Shown piece after piece: positions 9,891 to 20,051 of a DNA stretch of 64,000 nucleotides. The stretch is taken from assembly GCA_033064195.1 (NCBI GenBank), contig JARBJD010000310.1:22187-86186 (forward strand), written 5' to 3'. Position numbers and translations under genes: made by a program. This DNA is from Blattamonas nauphoetae. Its lineage: Eukaryota; Preaxostyla; Oxymonadida. Within the stretch, counting starts at the first letter, position 1, and every line of letters starts with the position of its first letter. The notes beneath the pieces were generated by a model. The model searched no databases. It saw only the letters and a list, made by a program, of their open reading frames with translations, and was not told the origin of the DNA.

Positions 9891-12800
9891 TTATTCAATA
9901 ATATAATCAGTTCCTTTCAGTCCATGAATGAATGGAGGACACGATTCATTTTCAAGTACGATTGCCTTCAGATGAATTCCACTGAGACTGAGTTTCTGCT
10001 GCTGTATTTTCGCTATCTCAAATCCATTTGTGTCCTCTTCACTCACGATTCTTTTCGTCTGAAAGTTCAGTGTTGTAGTCACTATTTTCTCTCCATTCAG
10101 ACACTTCACATAATCGTCACTCGTGATATTTGTTATCTTCAGAGACACTCCTTTGATCTTGCATTTCTCATCGAGAGAGTAAACTTGGGTGCGAGACAGA
10201 TCATCTGTTCACCTTCCTTTTCAATTGCTAATCCCAACAGCTTCTTCTCATCATCAACTCCCTTTTCAGGATTGGGAAACCATTCATATTTGTGTGCATC
10301 ATAGAATTCCTTGTCAGCAATAACATGTTCAAATTGTTGATGGATTCCAGCATTTGGATCTCCACTAATTGCCCAGTATGCAGAGTCAGTATCTCCCTCA
10401 CAGAAGTGAATCTTGTTCATATCTAGGCATTTGTACATGAAATTGTAGATGAAATTCAGATACCAGAACTTGGCATTGTCGAGAGTGAATACTGCTTCTT
10501 GCAGACATGTCTTGCATGATGCTTTCTCTCTGTCTTCAATCACGATAAAGTTGTCCTCATTGATCTCTCTTGTCGCTACAAATCCTTTCATCATTTGTTT
10601 CAAGTATGTTCTCTTCTCATTGCATATTGTGATTGAATTGTATTTCTCAGTGTTCATTCCATCGTATCCGTAACTTCCATTGAGGTTTGTCTTACAGAAC
10701 TGTTCTTTTCCTTTGTTTCCAACCTTCATTGCTTCTATTCTATCATTCATGAATGAGGTCACAAATGGTTCAAATCCAGCATGTCTCGAGAATACCATCA
10801 CACTCTTAATGTCATCAACAATGAAGTGGCAATAGTCGATGAGGAACCACAGATAGTATGTCGAAAAGAACATATACTGATCGTGAGTGCTCAAGAGTTG
10901 AGTGAGTTTTCTTTGTTTGTCGTCAGTCTTCAATCCATGTTTCTTCATCAACGAATACGTCTTCTCTCCAATGTTCTCTTCTGTCGTATTGACCACAATG
11001 TTTCTGAAGATTGGTGGGAAGTTAATGAACTCATTTATGTACTTTTCATCGATGTGTCCTTTCAACTCTGCAACGAACAATGTCTTCTGATTTTTGTCTT
11101 CAATCATCTTACGACATTCTTTGTCTCCTGTTGCAGTAAACAAGCATCTTCCTGGCATGTACATTCGGTGTTTGGTGTATGGATTGTTCTTGTTCTTGAT
11201 TGATGAAAAAGCACTTGGATAAAGCGAATTAAAGTCAACACCACAGACATGAGTCATTTTATGTTCTGTATCTTTGGAAATGACTTTGTTGTCTTCGAAT
11301 GTAAAATGATTGATCGGTGTCACATCTTTTATATTCTGTCGGTGTTGAACATTCGATAATCCACCAGTCACTGCTGCTCTCAACTTGTGATATGTCTGTT
11401 CGTGTGTCAGAGTCATTGGTAGTGATTTCCAGATACAGTACTTCTTCAGTTGAATTCTTAATCGTGTGAGGTGTTCGTCCTTGTCTGACTTGTAAGTGTT
11501 GCAGTAATCACAGCAGATCTTCACATTCTCTTTTGAATGTCCTTTCGAATTGTCGATTCTATCCAGTGTTGGTCGTACTGCTTGTGAGAAGTGACTTTTG
11601 CAGATGGAGCATACTCTCTTGCACTGTTGAACAAACCAATCGTAATCTGCTTCTGTGACATTTTTGTCAGTATTACGATGAGCTTTCTGGTCTTGATAAA
11701 TGTACGATGCAACCTTGTACTTCCAATATTGTTTCGTGATTTTTCTGTCACCAGATTGATCCACTCCATTGAAATCATCGTCGATATCGAAGTCCTTGTA
11801 GGCACATGTATATTTGATTGCAGAAGCATTTGCTGACAGTGAGAGATTGTGCAGCATGTCCACTTTGTACTGGAAGTTCAGATCAATGAGATTATCAAGT
11901 GGTGCTATCATACATTCGACGTCTCTTATGTTGTAGAACTTGAGGTAATCCCATCTGTTCTTGAATCCTTGTTTGTTCCAATCATCTAGATACATTTGGT
12001 AATCAGCGTCGGACATTTCACTGTTGTTCAGACTGGAGTAGAATTCATATTTGGAGAAAGGTTCTTGTTTGCTCAGCACTGTATCGTAGTCAGATGAATC
12101 AAATGATTCGTAAGCAAAGAATGATTTCTGAAGTGTCGTATTACCTCCAAAAGCCTTCACTGCATTATCCAATGTCATTGGTCCTGTGTACGACATCATG
12201 TCAATGAATCGAAGCACCTGTTGTGTTTTCTCGTGTCTGATCAGTACCTGTTTGTCCTTCGTTGTTGATCCAAGGAAGCTCACGACTTTCCAATCCTTAT
12301 CAACCAGATCACGAAAGATGAGATTGATGTCGAATCTGGAGCTGTTGAATCCAATGACACTGACTTAATTCTGTGACGGAATCTCTGGATCTTCAGACAT
12401 GTTGTTCTCTCGAACTGTCTCAGCATATTTGAAGAGTTCTCTGATCCACTGCTTCACGAAGTCCTTTCCATCTCGAAGATCAAAGTAGATTGACTTCACA
12501 CCTGATTTTGTTTTGATTGCTGATGCAACAGAGAGAGGCTTCAAGTGTGAGATCAATTGAGTGTTGTCATCAGAGAATAAATTGTCAAGAATGAGATCTT
12601 CCATTGTTTCGAAATCGTATGTGATGTAGTATTGTGTTGGTTTGAATTCGTTTTGTCTTTTGTGTGCCTTCAGAAATTCAAACGTTCTATTGTTGAGAAT
12701 CTGTGGAACATACGGTCTTGGTGTTTTGTCAAGAGTGATCTTCTTCACATGTTTTCCATCAAGTTCTTTGCACTCTCTGAGATGCTTCTCGTAGTATGTC

Positions 12801-14220
12801 TTGAAGTGAGAATCCTTGACTTGGAATCCTCTTGGCTGACAATATGGACAGAGCTTGTATCCAGTGATTTTCTCAGGATCAACAATGAACATCACATGGA
12901 CGAGAGTTGACGTCAGTGGAATCATTAGAAGTGGGAGCACTCTTGCATCATCATTTTCGTTGACATACGATTGACTCAGGAAGTATCGTTTCTTGTCTTC
13001 ATCGTATTCATAAATGTGAACTGTGATGTTAAATTCTTGCATGACTGTCTCCATATCACATGCAATATCAAATCCAGGATAATTGCATAAGTGTTCAGTA
13101 AGTTGATGTGGCTTCAGGTGGGTCAGATTCTTCGATTCTGCGAACAATCTTTTTGCTTCAACATTTCTCATATTGATTGATATCTTCTTACCAGGAACTT
13201 CAGGAAGAGTGAGGAACGATAGTGCTTGAAAGAAACAGATATTGTACTCAGAATCAATGTTTCGAACATTCCTCGTTTTGATGTGTTCAGTAAGAATTGC
13301 ATTTGCTTTTCCTGCAACTGGGAATCGATAGACTGCAACTAGAATTGAGTGGAATGCAATGTACATTGTCTTCGTATCCATCAGTGTTCTCTCTTGAGAT
13401 TCTTTGATCAGATTGATCGCATATTTTGAATACTCATTGATGTCTCCTGCACTTCTGATCACAGTTGGGAAACTCTTTGATGTGTTCTCCAATTCTGGTC
13501 TGAAGTCTTTGTATGTTGTCTCATCTTTATCTTTCCTCTCAATAATCTTACCAAAGTCAATACTGATCTTGAATGGACGATCCTTCTCTTTGTCGTACAC
13601 TGCTTTGATGAATGTTGTGATTTCCTCAACGTTCTTTAGATGATTGTGGAAGTACAACTGATATGGTTTTCCATTATCTTCAACCTTCTCAACCTCATTC
13701 TTTTTGAACTTCCTTCGTGCATCCATGAGACAAGAATTGAATGCTGCTTTGTCGCGTGGTTCAGCTAGTAATATACATTCTTCAAATCCATCAAATGTCT
13801 GTACTTCTCTTTTTTCCATTTGTTCATTTTTCTTCTGAATGAACAATAGATTCTTCATCCAATGATCCATTAACTTCTCTTCAATTGATTTCAGCTTCCA
13901 CGTCATTCTGAACACCTACTTTTTCAGTTCGTCTTTGTTCACTCTTGGATATGCTTTCATGTTTTCCACGATCATTCGGTGAGCAAGTCGATCTTCTGAC
14001 GCCATCTGTTGTCGAAGTTTAACTTGTTCAATAAAATCTGGAATGAGATTGAGATCGAGATTCTTTATTGGATGTGGAAACTCGAGATCTTTGTGTTGAA
14101 GCATATTCAGGAGAAATGATCTGTGATGTTGATAGTTTTTGCTGTCAGGATTGTAGATTCGACCATCAATAAATTGAAATTGTGTGTTCGGAAAGAGATC
14201 TCGAATTTCTTGAATTCTAT
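9891..14220 (-). pseudogene. polB: DNA polymerase B (protein-primed Polinton type) with internal HNH domain, element A
   Basis: Family-B polymerase motifs are clear on the minus strand: exonuclease DFETMED, palm motif A DFNSLYPSAF, motif B NLNGSYGYD and motif C EGDTDSAYW. An HNH nuclease-like module (CSIC, then PTLDRIDN, then CDYCN) lies between the exonuclease and palm parts. Near the N terminus, NICFFQALSFL followed by FNITVHIYE and a CPYC zinc-like pair resembles an OTU-type protease domain. The enzyme would replicate the element from protein primers at its ends. The gene is decayed, with about three breaks. It lies just upstream of the integrase on the same strand, with a gap of about 25 bp. 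Confidence 0.75.
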
Positions 14221-14232
14221 TTTTGATTGGTT

Positions 14233-14688
14233 TTAGCAGTGCGATTTACTACAAAGTAAAAAAATCAGAAAATAAAAACAGTTGAGCGTTTGTTTTTGTT
14301 TTCTCAGATGGGGCTTTTTCTTAGCAGTCAGCCATGCATCAAGTCTAATTCTGAACACTTCACTTCCGCCAATCTCTCGATATGTGAATGGAACCAGAAC
14401 TTTAGTGTACTCACCGACGAGTTCACCATTGTATTTCTTCAGTTCATTTTCGACGAATGATTGAGTGTAGTGTCGACGTTTTGATAAGTGAGGTCTGTTT
14501 CCTTGATTCCACAACTTTGGTTTTATTCTCCATTCAACTCCCTCATGAACATACGTCACCGGCATATTGTTTCTGACATACTCAGAGACTAGTGAACAGT
14601 TCTCTTCTCTCATTGATTCAATTAATGCTTGTTCTGAACATACTCGACGTCTTTCTTTGTACATCGCAGTTGGATTCATTTCATACAA
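14233..14688 (-). CDS. Repeat-domain protein (ENCxLxxEY / YTQSFVENELKK type)
   Basis: A 151-residue ORF. It contains SLVSEYVRNNMPVTYVHEGV followed by YTQSFVENELKKYNGELVGE and TKVLVPFTYREI, a pattern seen again in the ORF at 16,609-16,941. Each about 50-residue unit has the form E-(C/G)-x-L-(V/I)-x-x-Y...Y..EG.EW...P..W..G.R.H. The pattern resembles zinc-ribbon-like repeats of large DNA viruses that accompany nucleases, but no cysteines for metal binding are seen. The last 20 residues may be read into a leader sequence. Function unknown. Confidence 0.45.
   Translation of the reverse strand: MYEMNPTAMYKERRRVCSEQALIESMREENCSLVSEYVRNNMPVTYVHEGVEWRIKPKLWNQGNRPHLSKRRHYTQSFVENELKKYNGELVGEYTKVLVPFTYREIGGSEVFRIRLDAWLTAKKKPHLRKQKQTLNCFYFLIFLLCSKSHC
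14256..14299 (-). promoter_or_regulatory. Early-type leader motif upstream of polB
   Basis: On the minus strand: AAACAAACGCTCAACTG, then a T-run, then TTCTGATTTTTTTAC ending in TTTGTAG. The same string of features precedes the primase-helicase ATG of element B. It lies just upstream of the polymerase B region. Confidence 0.45.
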
Positions 14689-14699
14689 ATGAAAAAATT

Positions 14700-16600
14700 C
14701 AGAATTAGATTTTCTTTCGTTGTTTTCTCAGTTTTGGATTTTTCGTCAGAATCGAGGATCAATGGGTTCGATCACTCATTTCTCAAGAGTGTTTGTTACG
14801 GTCCAATTCTTCGCGTTTTGGAATCTCCTGAACTCCAGGATCATCATGGTATGCTCCGTTTTTTCCTTTTTCCGAACTTTTGCAGAGTTATGCGGAGTTT
14901 CAGGATCGGTCGTGGATCTCAGTACATTTACCCAAAAAGGAGTATGCCACTCTCATTTCTCTCTTTTTTCAGCTGTGTTTTCTCTATTTTTGATCGAATT
15001 GTCACTTCATTTTCACTAGTTATTGTTTCATTTTCAGGACCTGTTTGCACGTCATTTTCTCATTGTTTATCCTTTTTTACCACTTCATTCATGTTTCTTT
15101 CAACTAAACTTTTTCTCTAATACAACACACTAATTTCCGTTAACTCGTTTTTCCGAAGTTTTGCAGAGATCCGCCATTCAACGGCTCACTTCATATCTCG
15201 GTATTTTTCCGTAAAAACCAACATTTCACATACTTTTTTGAATCCTTTTTGTTGTTTTTAAGCAAAAAAAGATCAAACACAAGCGACATTTTCACTGTTG
15301 GTGTCACATTTCACGTCATTTTCACGATCGTCAATTTCCTCTCTCAGTTTCATACTTGCTCGTTTTGTTCGTGCTTCTTTCGCTTTCTTTTACTCTGTTT
15401 TTGTGAAAAAAGTGATGAAAAGTTGACTAAAATGATGTGCTAGTGAAGTGAGAACGGCCCACAAAACGGAAGTGATATGTGCAAAATGAAGAGGAATGGT
15501 GAAGAGATCAAATGTGAAATGGGGAGAGAAAGTGATGAAATGAAAGGGACTACAGTCGGTTTTGAAGTGACAAAAACGGTCAAAAGTTGTGAAGTGAAAA
15601 CATGAAAAAGTGACTTTATGGGAGAACTATCCGACAAAATCTCCTCAAAATTTGAGCACACCTTACTCATACCGTGAGAAAGAAGGATTTGTGACGAAAT
15701 TCAGATTAAAAAATCCATAGTGTCAAAATGTTGGTGCAAATGTGTCGTCACAAGAGTGATCAAAGAACCGTCCATAAAAAGTGAACTATAGGTGATGTAC
15801 AACCAGAATTCTCAAAAAAGCGTCGCTTGAGTGTAATTATGAAGTGGTTGACGTGAAATCAATGAGAAATGAAAATTGACAAAAAATTGTGAAAACGATC
15901 GTGTGTCAAGGATCGTCAGAACCGAATGACGCGAATACCTGTCAACTACCGATTTGACACCTACGGAAACCATCAGAGGGCGAAAAGTGACGTGTAGGAG
16001 AAGAGCGAGACGTCACTTTCTCCTCCTTAAAAATTTTGTCATTTTCAAAATATGTTGTGGGGTCGGATCAAACTTTTTTTTCAAAAGTGCTTTTTTCCTA
16101 AAATTTCACATATCAAAATCAATTTCGTAATTTTAGAACGTGTTTGAGCACAATTTGAGACATAAAGGTGTTCATAGTGGCGAAATCCGAACATCGACTT
16201 TTTCGTCACTTGGGTCAGAATTTTTGACATCATTCAAAAGTCCGAAGACCAACATTCAAAAAAAGGAATTAACCACTCTAGTCGCAGCTTGATCAAAGAT
16301 TTCTAAAAGATTATTCAATCATGTCATCCACCAATTCTAGAGAAAGGTTGATTCTTTTCTCAACCAAGAGAGGAGTATAGTTTTGAATGTTGGTCTTCGG
16401 ACTTTTGAATGATGTCAAAAATTCTGACCTACTTTTTCGACCTAAGTTCGGTACGCAGCTCGACGAAGTCCCAACCGATTTTGATCAGGATTGTTTTGAT
16501 CGATGACCAACAGTGTCCCCGAGATTTTAGCAATTTTTTCAGAATTGTTCGAAATGGTTCTCACATTGGATTCGACTGATTTGAGGTAAAAATAGATTTT
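14700..16600. other. Gene-free AT-rich region of element A
   Basis: About 1.9 kb with no convincing gene on either strand. Short ORFs here have low-complexity, phenylalanine- and serine-rich translations typical of T-rich non-coding DNA. The only clear structure is the hairpin at 16,213-16,429. Confidence 0.5.
16213..16429. repeat. Hairpin MITE-like element with about 50-bp perfect arms
   Basis: The arm 16,213-16,262 (starting GGTCAGAATTTTTGACATC) is repeated as its perfect reverse complement ending at 16,429. About 117 bp lie between the arms. No target duplication could be settled. Confidence 0.65.
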
Positions 16601-16608
16601 CAGTATTT

Positions 16609-16941
16609 TCATGACCTATCGTGGTCCTTTCTCAAGTGAGGACGGTCTCCAAAATACAACCAATTGTCCAAGCGAACGTAATACTCATTCTTTGTTCGTA
16701 AATCGCGATATTTGAATGGCTCAAGTACCTTTGTGTATGTTCCAATGAGTTCACAATTCTCTTTTTTCAATTCATTTTCAACAAACGATTGTGTGTATGT
16801 TTTTCGTTTGTTTTTGTGAGTTCTGAATCCTTTCATCCATTTTGATGGGATCACTTTCCATTCGATTCCTTCGTATCGATATGTGACTCCGGTACCAGCA
16901 TGAGTGTATTCTGAAACGAGTTCACAATTTTCGTTTTTCAA
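16609..16941 (-). CDS. Repeat-domain protein, second copy
   Basis: A 110-residue ORF homologous to the one at 14,233-14,688. It has ENCELVSEYTHAGTGVTY, then YEGIEWKVIPSKW, then YTQSFVENELKKENCELIG and a GDRPHLRK end. It therefore also consists of two related units of about 50 residues. Two diverged copies in the same element on the same strand imply an old duplication. Function unknown. Confidence 0.45.
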   Translation of the reverse strand: MKNENCELVSEYTHAGTGVTYRYEGIEWKVIPSKWMKGFRTHKNKRKTYTQSFVENELKKENCELIGTYTKVLEPFKYRDLRTKNEYYVRLDNWLYFGDRPHLRKDHDRS

Positions 16942-17016
16942 TGATTCGAGAAACTTTTCTTTCGTACAACAATTGGATACTTGAATGTATCTCTGGCGAT
17001 TCGTGTGTGGTCTAGA

Positions 17017-17202
17017 TCATTTGACAAAACGCGGTAAGTACACTCGATAAATGTCATCTGGTTTATCTTCGTGATAAAATTCGAAAGTACTCGATGTGAG
17101 ATATGTTGTTCCTTGTCGATTGAGAGTTGGTGGAACTTTCATCTTCAAATTTTCTTTGTCTAAAATTTCCTGTAGTTGATTTGGTGTTAAGACGCTGCTC
17201 AT
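17017..17202 (-). CDS. Small uncharacterised protein
   Basis: A 61-residue ORF starting MSSVLTPNQLQEILDKENL. The ATG at 17,202 is chosen because it lies in an ATAAAATG context like other element genes; an upstream TTG is unlikely. The C-terminal half (YLTSSTFEFYHEDKPDDIYR) slightly resembles the repeat units of the two neighbouring ORFs. It is the outermost recognisable ORF on this side of element A. Confidence 0.4.
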   Translation of the reverse strand: MSSVLTPNQLQEILDKENLKMKVPPTLNRQGTTYLTSSTFEFYHEDKPDDIYRVYLPRFVK

Positions 17203-17220
17203 TTTATCCAAATTAAAAAT

Positions 17221-17462
17221 TGAATAAAAAAAGAATTAGACTTTGTTTTTGGAAAGTGCTCAAAAAAAGCTTCAAAAAGGACACTTTTCAAGAGGTCCTT
17301 TTTTGGCTATTATTTTCGAATTTAGGGTACTTTTTTGAGGTCATCTAAATGTCATAAATTCATTTTAATACAAGATACAAAATTGGTCAATCGGCGTTGA
17401 CTTTTAGTTTTGATTTCAAAGCCAATTTCAGATTGGTTCTCAAATCGCTTCTACCACTACTT
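17221..17462. other. Junction between Polinton A and the host tandem array
   Basis: AT-rich sequence with a short palindrome-like stretch (AAAAAGGACACTTTT near 17,275) and no gene. The host repeat starts abruptly at about 17,463, part-way through a unit. No TIR of element A was recognised here. Confidence 0.4.
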
Positions 17463-19925
17463 TGCTTTGAAATGTCTACTCGAATTGGCATCTCGTCTGA
17501 CCTTTCGCTCATTTTTCTCATCTTTTGATGAATCAGAATCACAAAATCTTGTAGATTCAATGATTGAGCTTGACTGTGTTCAACATCTTGCTGTCTTTTG
17601 TGACCTTTCAAAGCCGGAAGCATGTCCTGTTTGTTCTTCCATCGTTCGTCACATACTTCCTCTCAGGAAGAATTCCCGAAACTCCTTCTTCTTCTCCGTA
17701 TCTTCCTCCAATCTGTGAAACTTTTCCATCATCTTGACAGTTGAATCTTTGTCTGTTGTGTGGATGGAGATTTCTCAATCGTCGATCACATCGTTCTTAT
17801 TTCGTTGTCTTCAAGACTGCAAATCAGAAAATGCCCTAGAAATGGTATTTTTCTATTTCATCATTCACATTTCATCCCTTTAGAGTGAATTATGACTCCA
17901 AATGGTATGCTCGGATCTCAAAGTCTCACAGACTCTTTTTATCTCGAACAAGACACTTATTCAAGACATATTTCGGAGATTTGAGCAAAAACCGCCGTCG
18001 ATCGTAGTTTTGAAAGTGTTGGCTCAGATGGTGTTCTCACCATATCTGGGGTTGGCCACACTTACCCTTTCGACTTTCGCACAGCTCTCATAGATATGTC
18101 AAGAACCCGGTTCTGTCAGCAACCCGGAACCTGGGGTCAAAACAAACCATTTTGGTCAAACAAAAAAAATGAAATTGGGCAATTCAATTCCCTGGGGAAT
18201 CGGAGAAATTTTCTAAAAACCTCGATTATGGCCCTTTTTGTTGTGTGTCCAAATCATATCTCCACAACCTGCGGACCAATTTTGATGAAATTTTCCACAG
18301 AAATGTTCTTTTGGTGAAAAGATTTTTTTGGGATCAAACACTTCTTTTTTTGTGAGTCTTTTTTCGATCTATTCACGATAAAAATGCTTTTATTTGGTTT
18401 AAAACGGATATCTGGTTGTGGAGAAACGAGCTGAAAAAGTTTGAAAAATGTGTGCATTTCTGCTGGATACAGTATTTTGAGGATTTCTCCGATTCCCCAG
18501 GGAATTGAATTGTCCAATTTCATTTTTTCTTAGATTGACCAAAATGGTTTGTTTTGACCCCAGGTTCCGGGTTGCTGACACTGACCGAGTTTTTGACATA
18601 TCTTTCATATGATTCAACGGGTGAAATTTCGTTTCTTTCTCGGTTCAAGATGTTTCCACGACGACATACTCAATCGACTCATCAAATATTGTTCCCAAAA
18701 CGACTTTGCCAAACGATCTCCAACATGCTCCACATGATGGACAACTTTCTTCCAAAGGAGTCCATCGCTTCAGAGTATTCTGTTTTATTCCTTTTCATAC
18801 CTCCTCGTTCTCAGACTGTCTTTTATTTTCCTGGCGATGGTTTTTCTATACAACTTGTTGTTCATTGCTCCTAATTCGTCAAAATCAAAAGTCCTGCCTC
18901 TTTTTCCTCATTTCCATGCTCAGCTTGTGATAGATTGTGAATTAATACCCGTCGCGAAGCAATTCATCAAAACATTATGCCATGTCGATTCTGACACCTC
19001 TCAACCTGATGACCAATGGCACATCAAGGAAATCATCGACATTTCCTGGAGTCTGTGTACCAACAGTCTCGAAGCAGGATCCGATTCTCTCTCTTCAATC
19101 GTCATGTCGACATTCGATGACCTGGAAGAATTGACAAGTCTTCTCGTCGGAACGAGAAGAAAATTCCAAACCGACAATGTCAGTGATCTCATCTTTCTCG
19201 CGAAGTTGATTTCGACCCAACGAATCAAGATCATTCCACTCATCGAACACGATCTTCTTGCCCGACTCTTCTCCGTCCAATCGCCACAAACAGTTCCTCT
19301 GTCGAATGCACTCTTGCACCTCCATCTGCTTTCGGTGATCACTCTTTTTCTCGAGTCACCTTTCAAGAATAAGAATTCCAAAGATCACACCAGAACTACC
19401 ACTCTTCGAATCGAAAGAGTCTTGGAAGTCACCAAGTCCTACCTTGCCTTCAATCTTCCGAAAGAGAATTTTCTGGGGTTGGATCATGAAGACAGGCTGG
19501 AGCTCTCAAGAACGATCACGAAGCTCACCAAGGCACTCACTGATCTGGGACAATACGAGGCCAAACTTGGACGAGAGGTGATCGCAGAGCGAGAAATGTG
19601 GGAGGTTGCACGGATAACAGAAACAGAACACAAACGAACACTGGAGCTTCGGCTCAAAGATATGAACAGGCGAGACGAAGACATGTGGAAGAAAAAGACT
19701 GACAGATGGGTGCTCCGAAGAAGAAGACTGGGCGAATATGGGTTTGAAGATGCACTCGAAGCCAGAATGGGAACTCGTGAATACCTGGAGGAAACTGACG
19801 ATATTGTCGATGTGATCGATGCGATGGAGAAGGAAGAAGGCTTGAATTTCGACGTGATGGATGATGACGATTCAGATGATTCGTTTGTTCCGTTCGATGA
19901 TTCGGACATTGATTCAGATTTTTGA
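17463..19925 (+). pseudogene. Array gene copy 1 (lacks 5' part)
   Basis: Same gene as the copies at 20,052, 22,993 and 25,930. It starts in the middle of the conserved ALKCLLELASRLTFRSFF stretch because the array is cut there. It then includes SMIELDCVQHLAVFCDLSK, a hairpin MITE, and the long final ORF from 18,837. That ORF ends in a coiled-coil-like charged region (RRDEDMWKKKTDRW) and an acidic tail rich in D and S. Confidence 0.5.
18092..18603. mobile_element. Hairpin MITE, array unit 1
   Basis: Ends are AGATATGTCAAGAACCCGG and its near-perfect inverse ending TTGACATATCT. Each arm continues through GCAACCCGGAACCTGGGG to over 100 bp. It has no coding capacity. It sits at the same place in every unit, so it was inserted before the array expanded. 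Confidence 0.75.
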
Positions 19926-20051
19926 TGTTTCACAACATTCCGAATGGTGGGAGGGGAATCACAAACAGTTCATTCATTCGTTCTTTCACGTCATTTGGTT
20001 CTCATTCATCACCTTTTCATGAAAACTACTCTTCCACAACAGATTTAAGTT

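Larger units (their letters stand above)
1..17220. mobile_element. Polinton/Maverick-type element A (partial, fossil)
   Basis: The window opens inside this element, so its left end is not seen. Parts present are two capsid genes (+), a small ORF (+), a patch of TIR-like repeats, an rve integrase (-), polymerase B (-) and three small ORFs (-). The capsid, integrase and polymerase genes are homologous to those of element B further right. A Mutator-like transposon sits inside the integrase gene. I could not find the right terminus; coding sequence ends near 17.2 kb and the host array starts at 17,463. It is broken, with a few interruptions besides the transposon. It differs clearly in sequence from element B, so it is an older or separate lineage. 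Confidence 0.75.

Noticed and set aside
15440-15670. A 76-codon minus-strand ORF and other ORFs in 14.7-16.6 kb
   Set aside because: Low-complexity F/S-rich translations in T-rich DNA, with no homologue in element B.
19001-19933. Long minus-strand ORFs in each array unit (126, 76 and 149 codons)
   Set aside because: They mirror the better plus-strand ORF in the same place, and their serine-rich translations arise from the complement of GA-rich codons.
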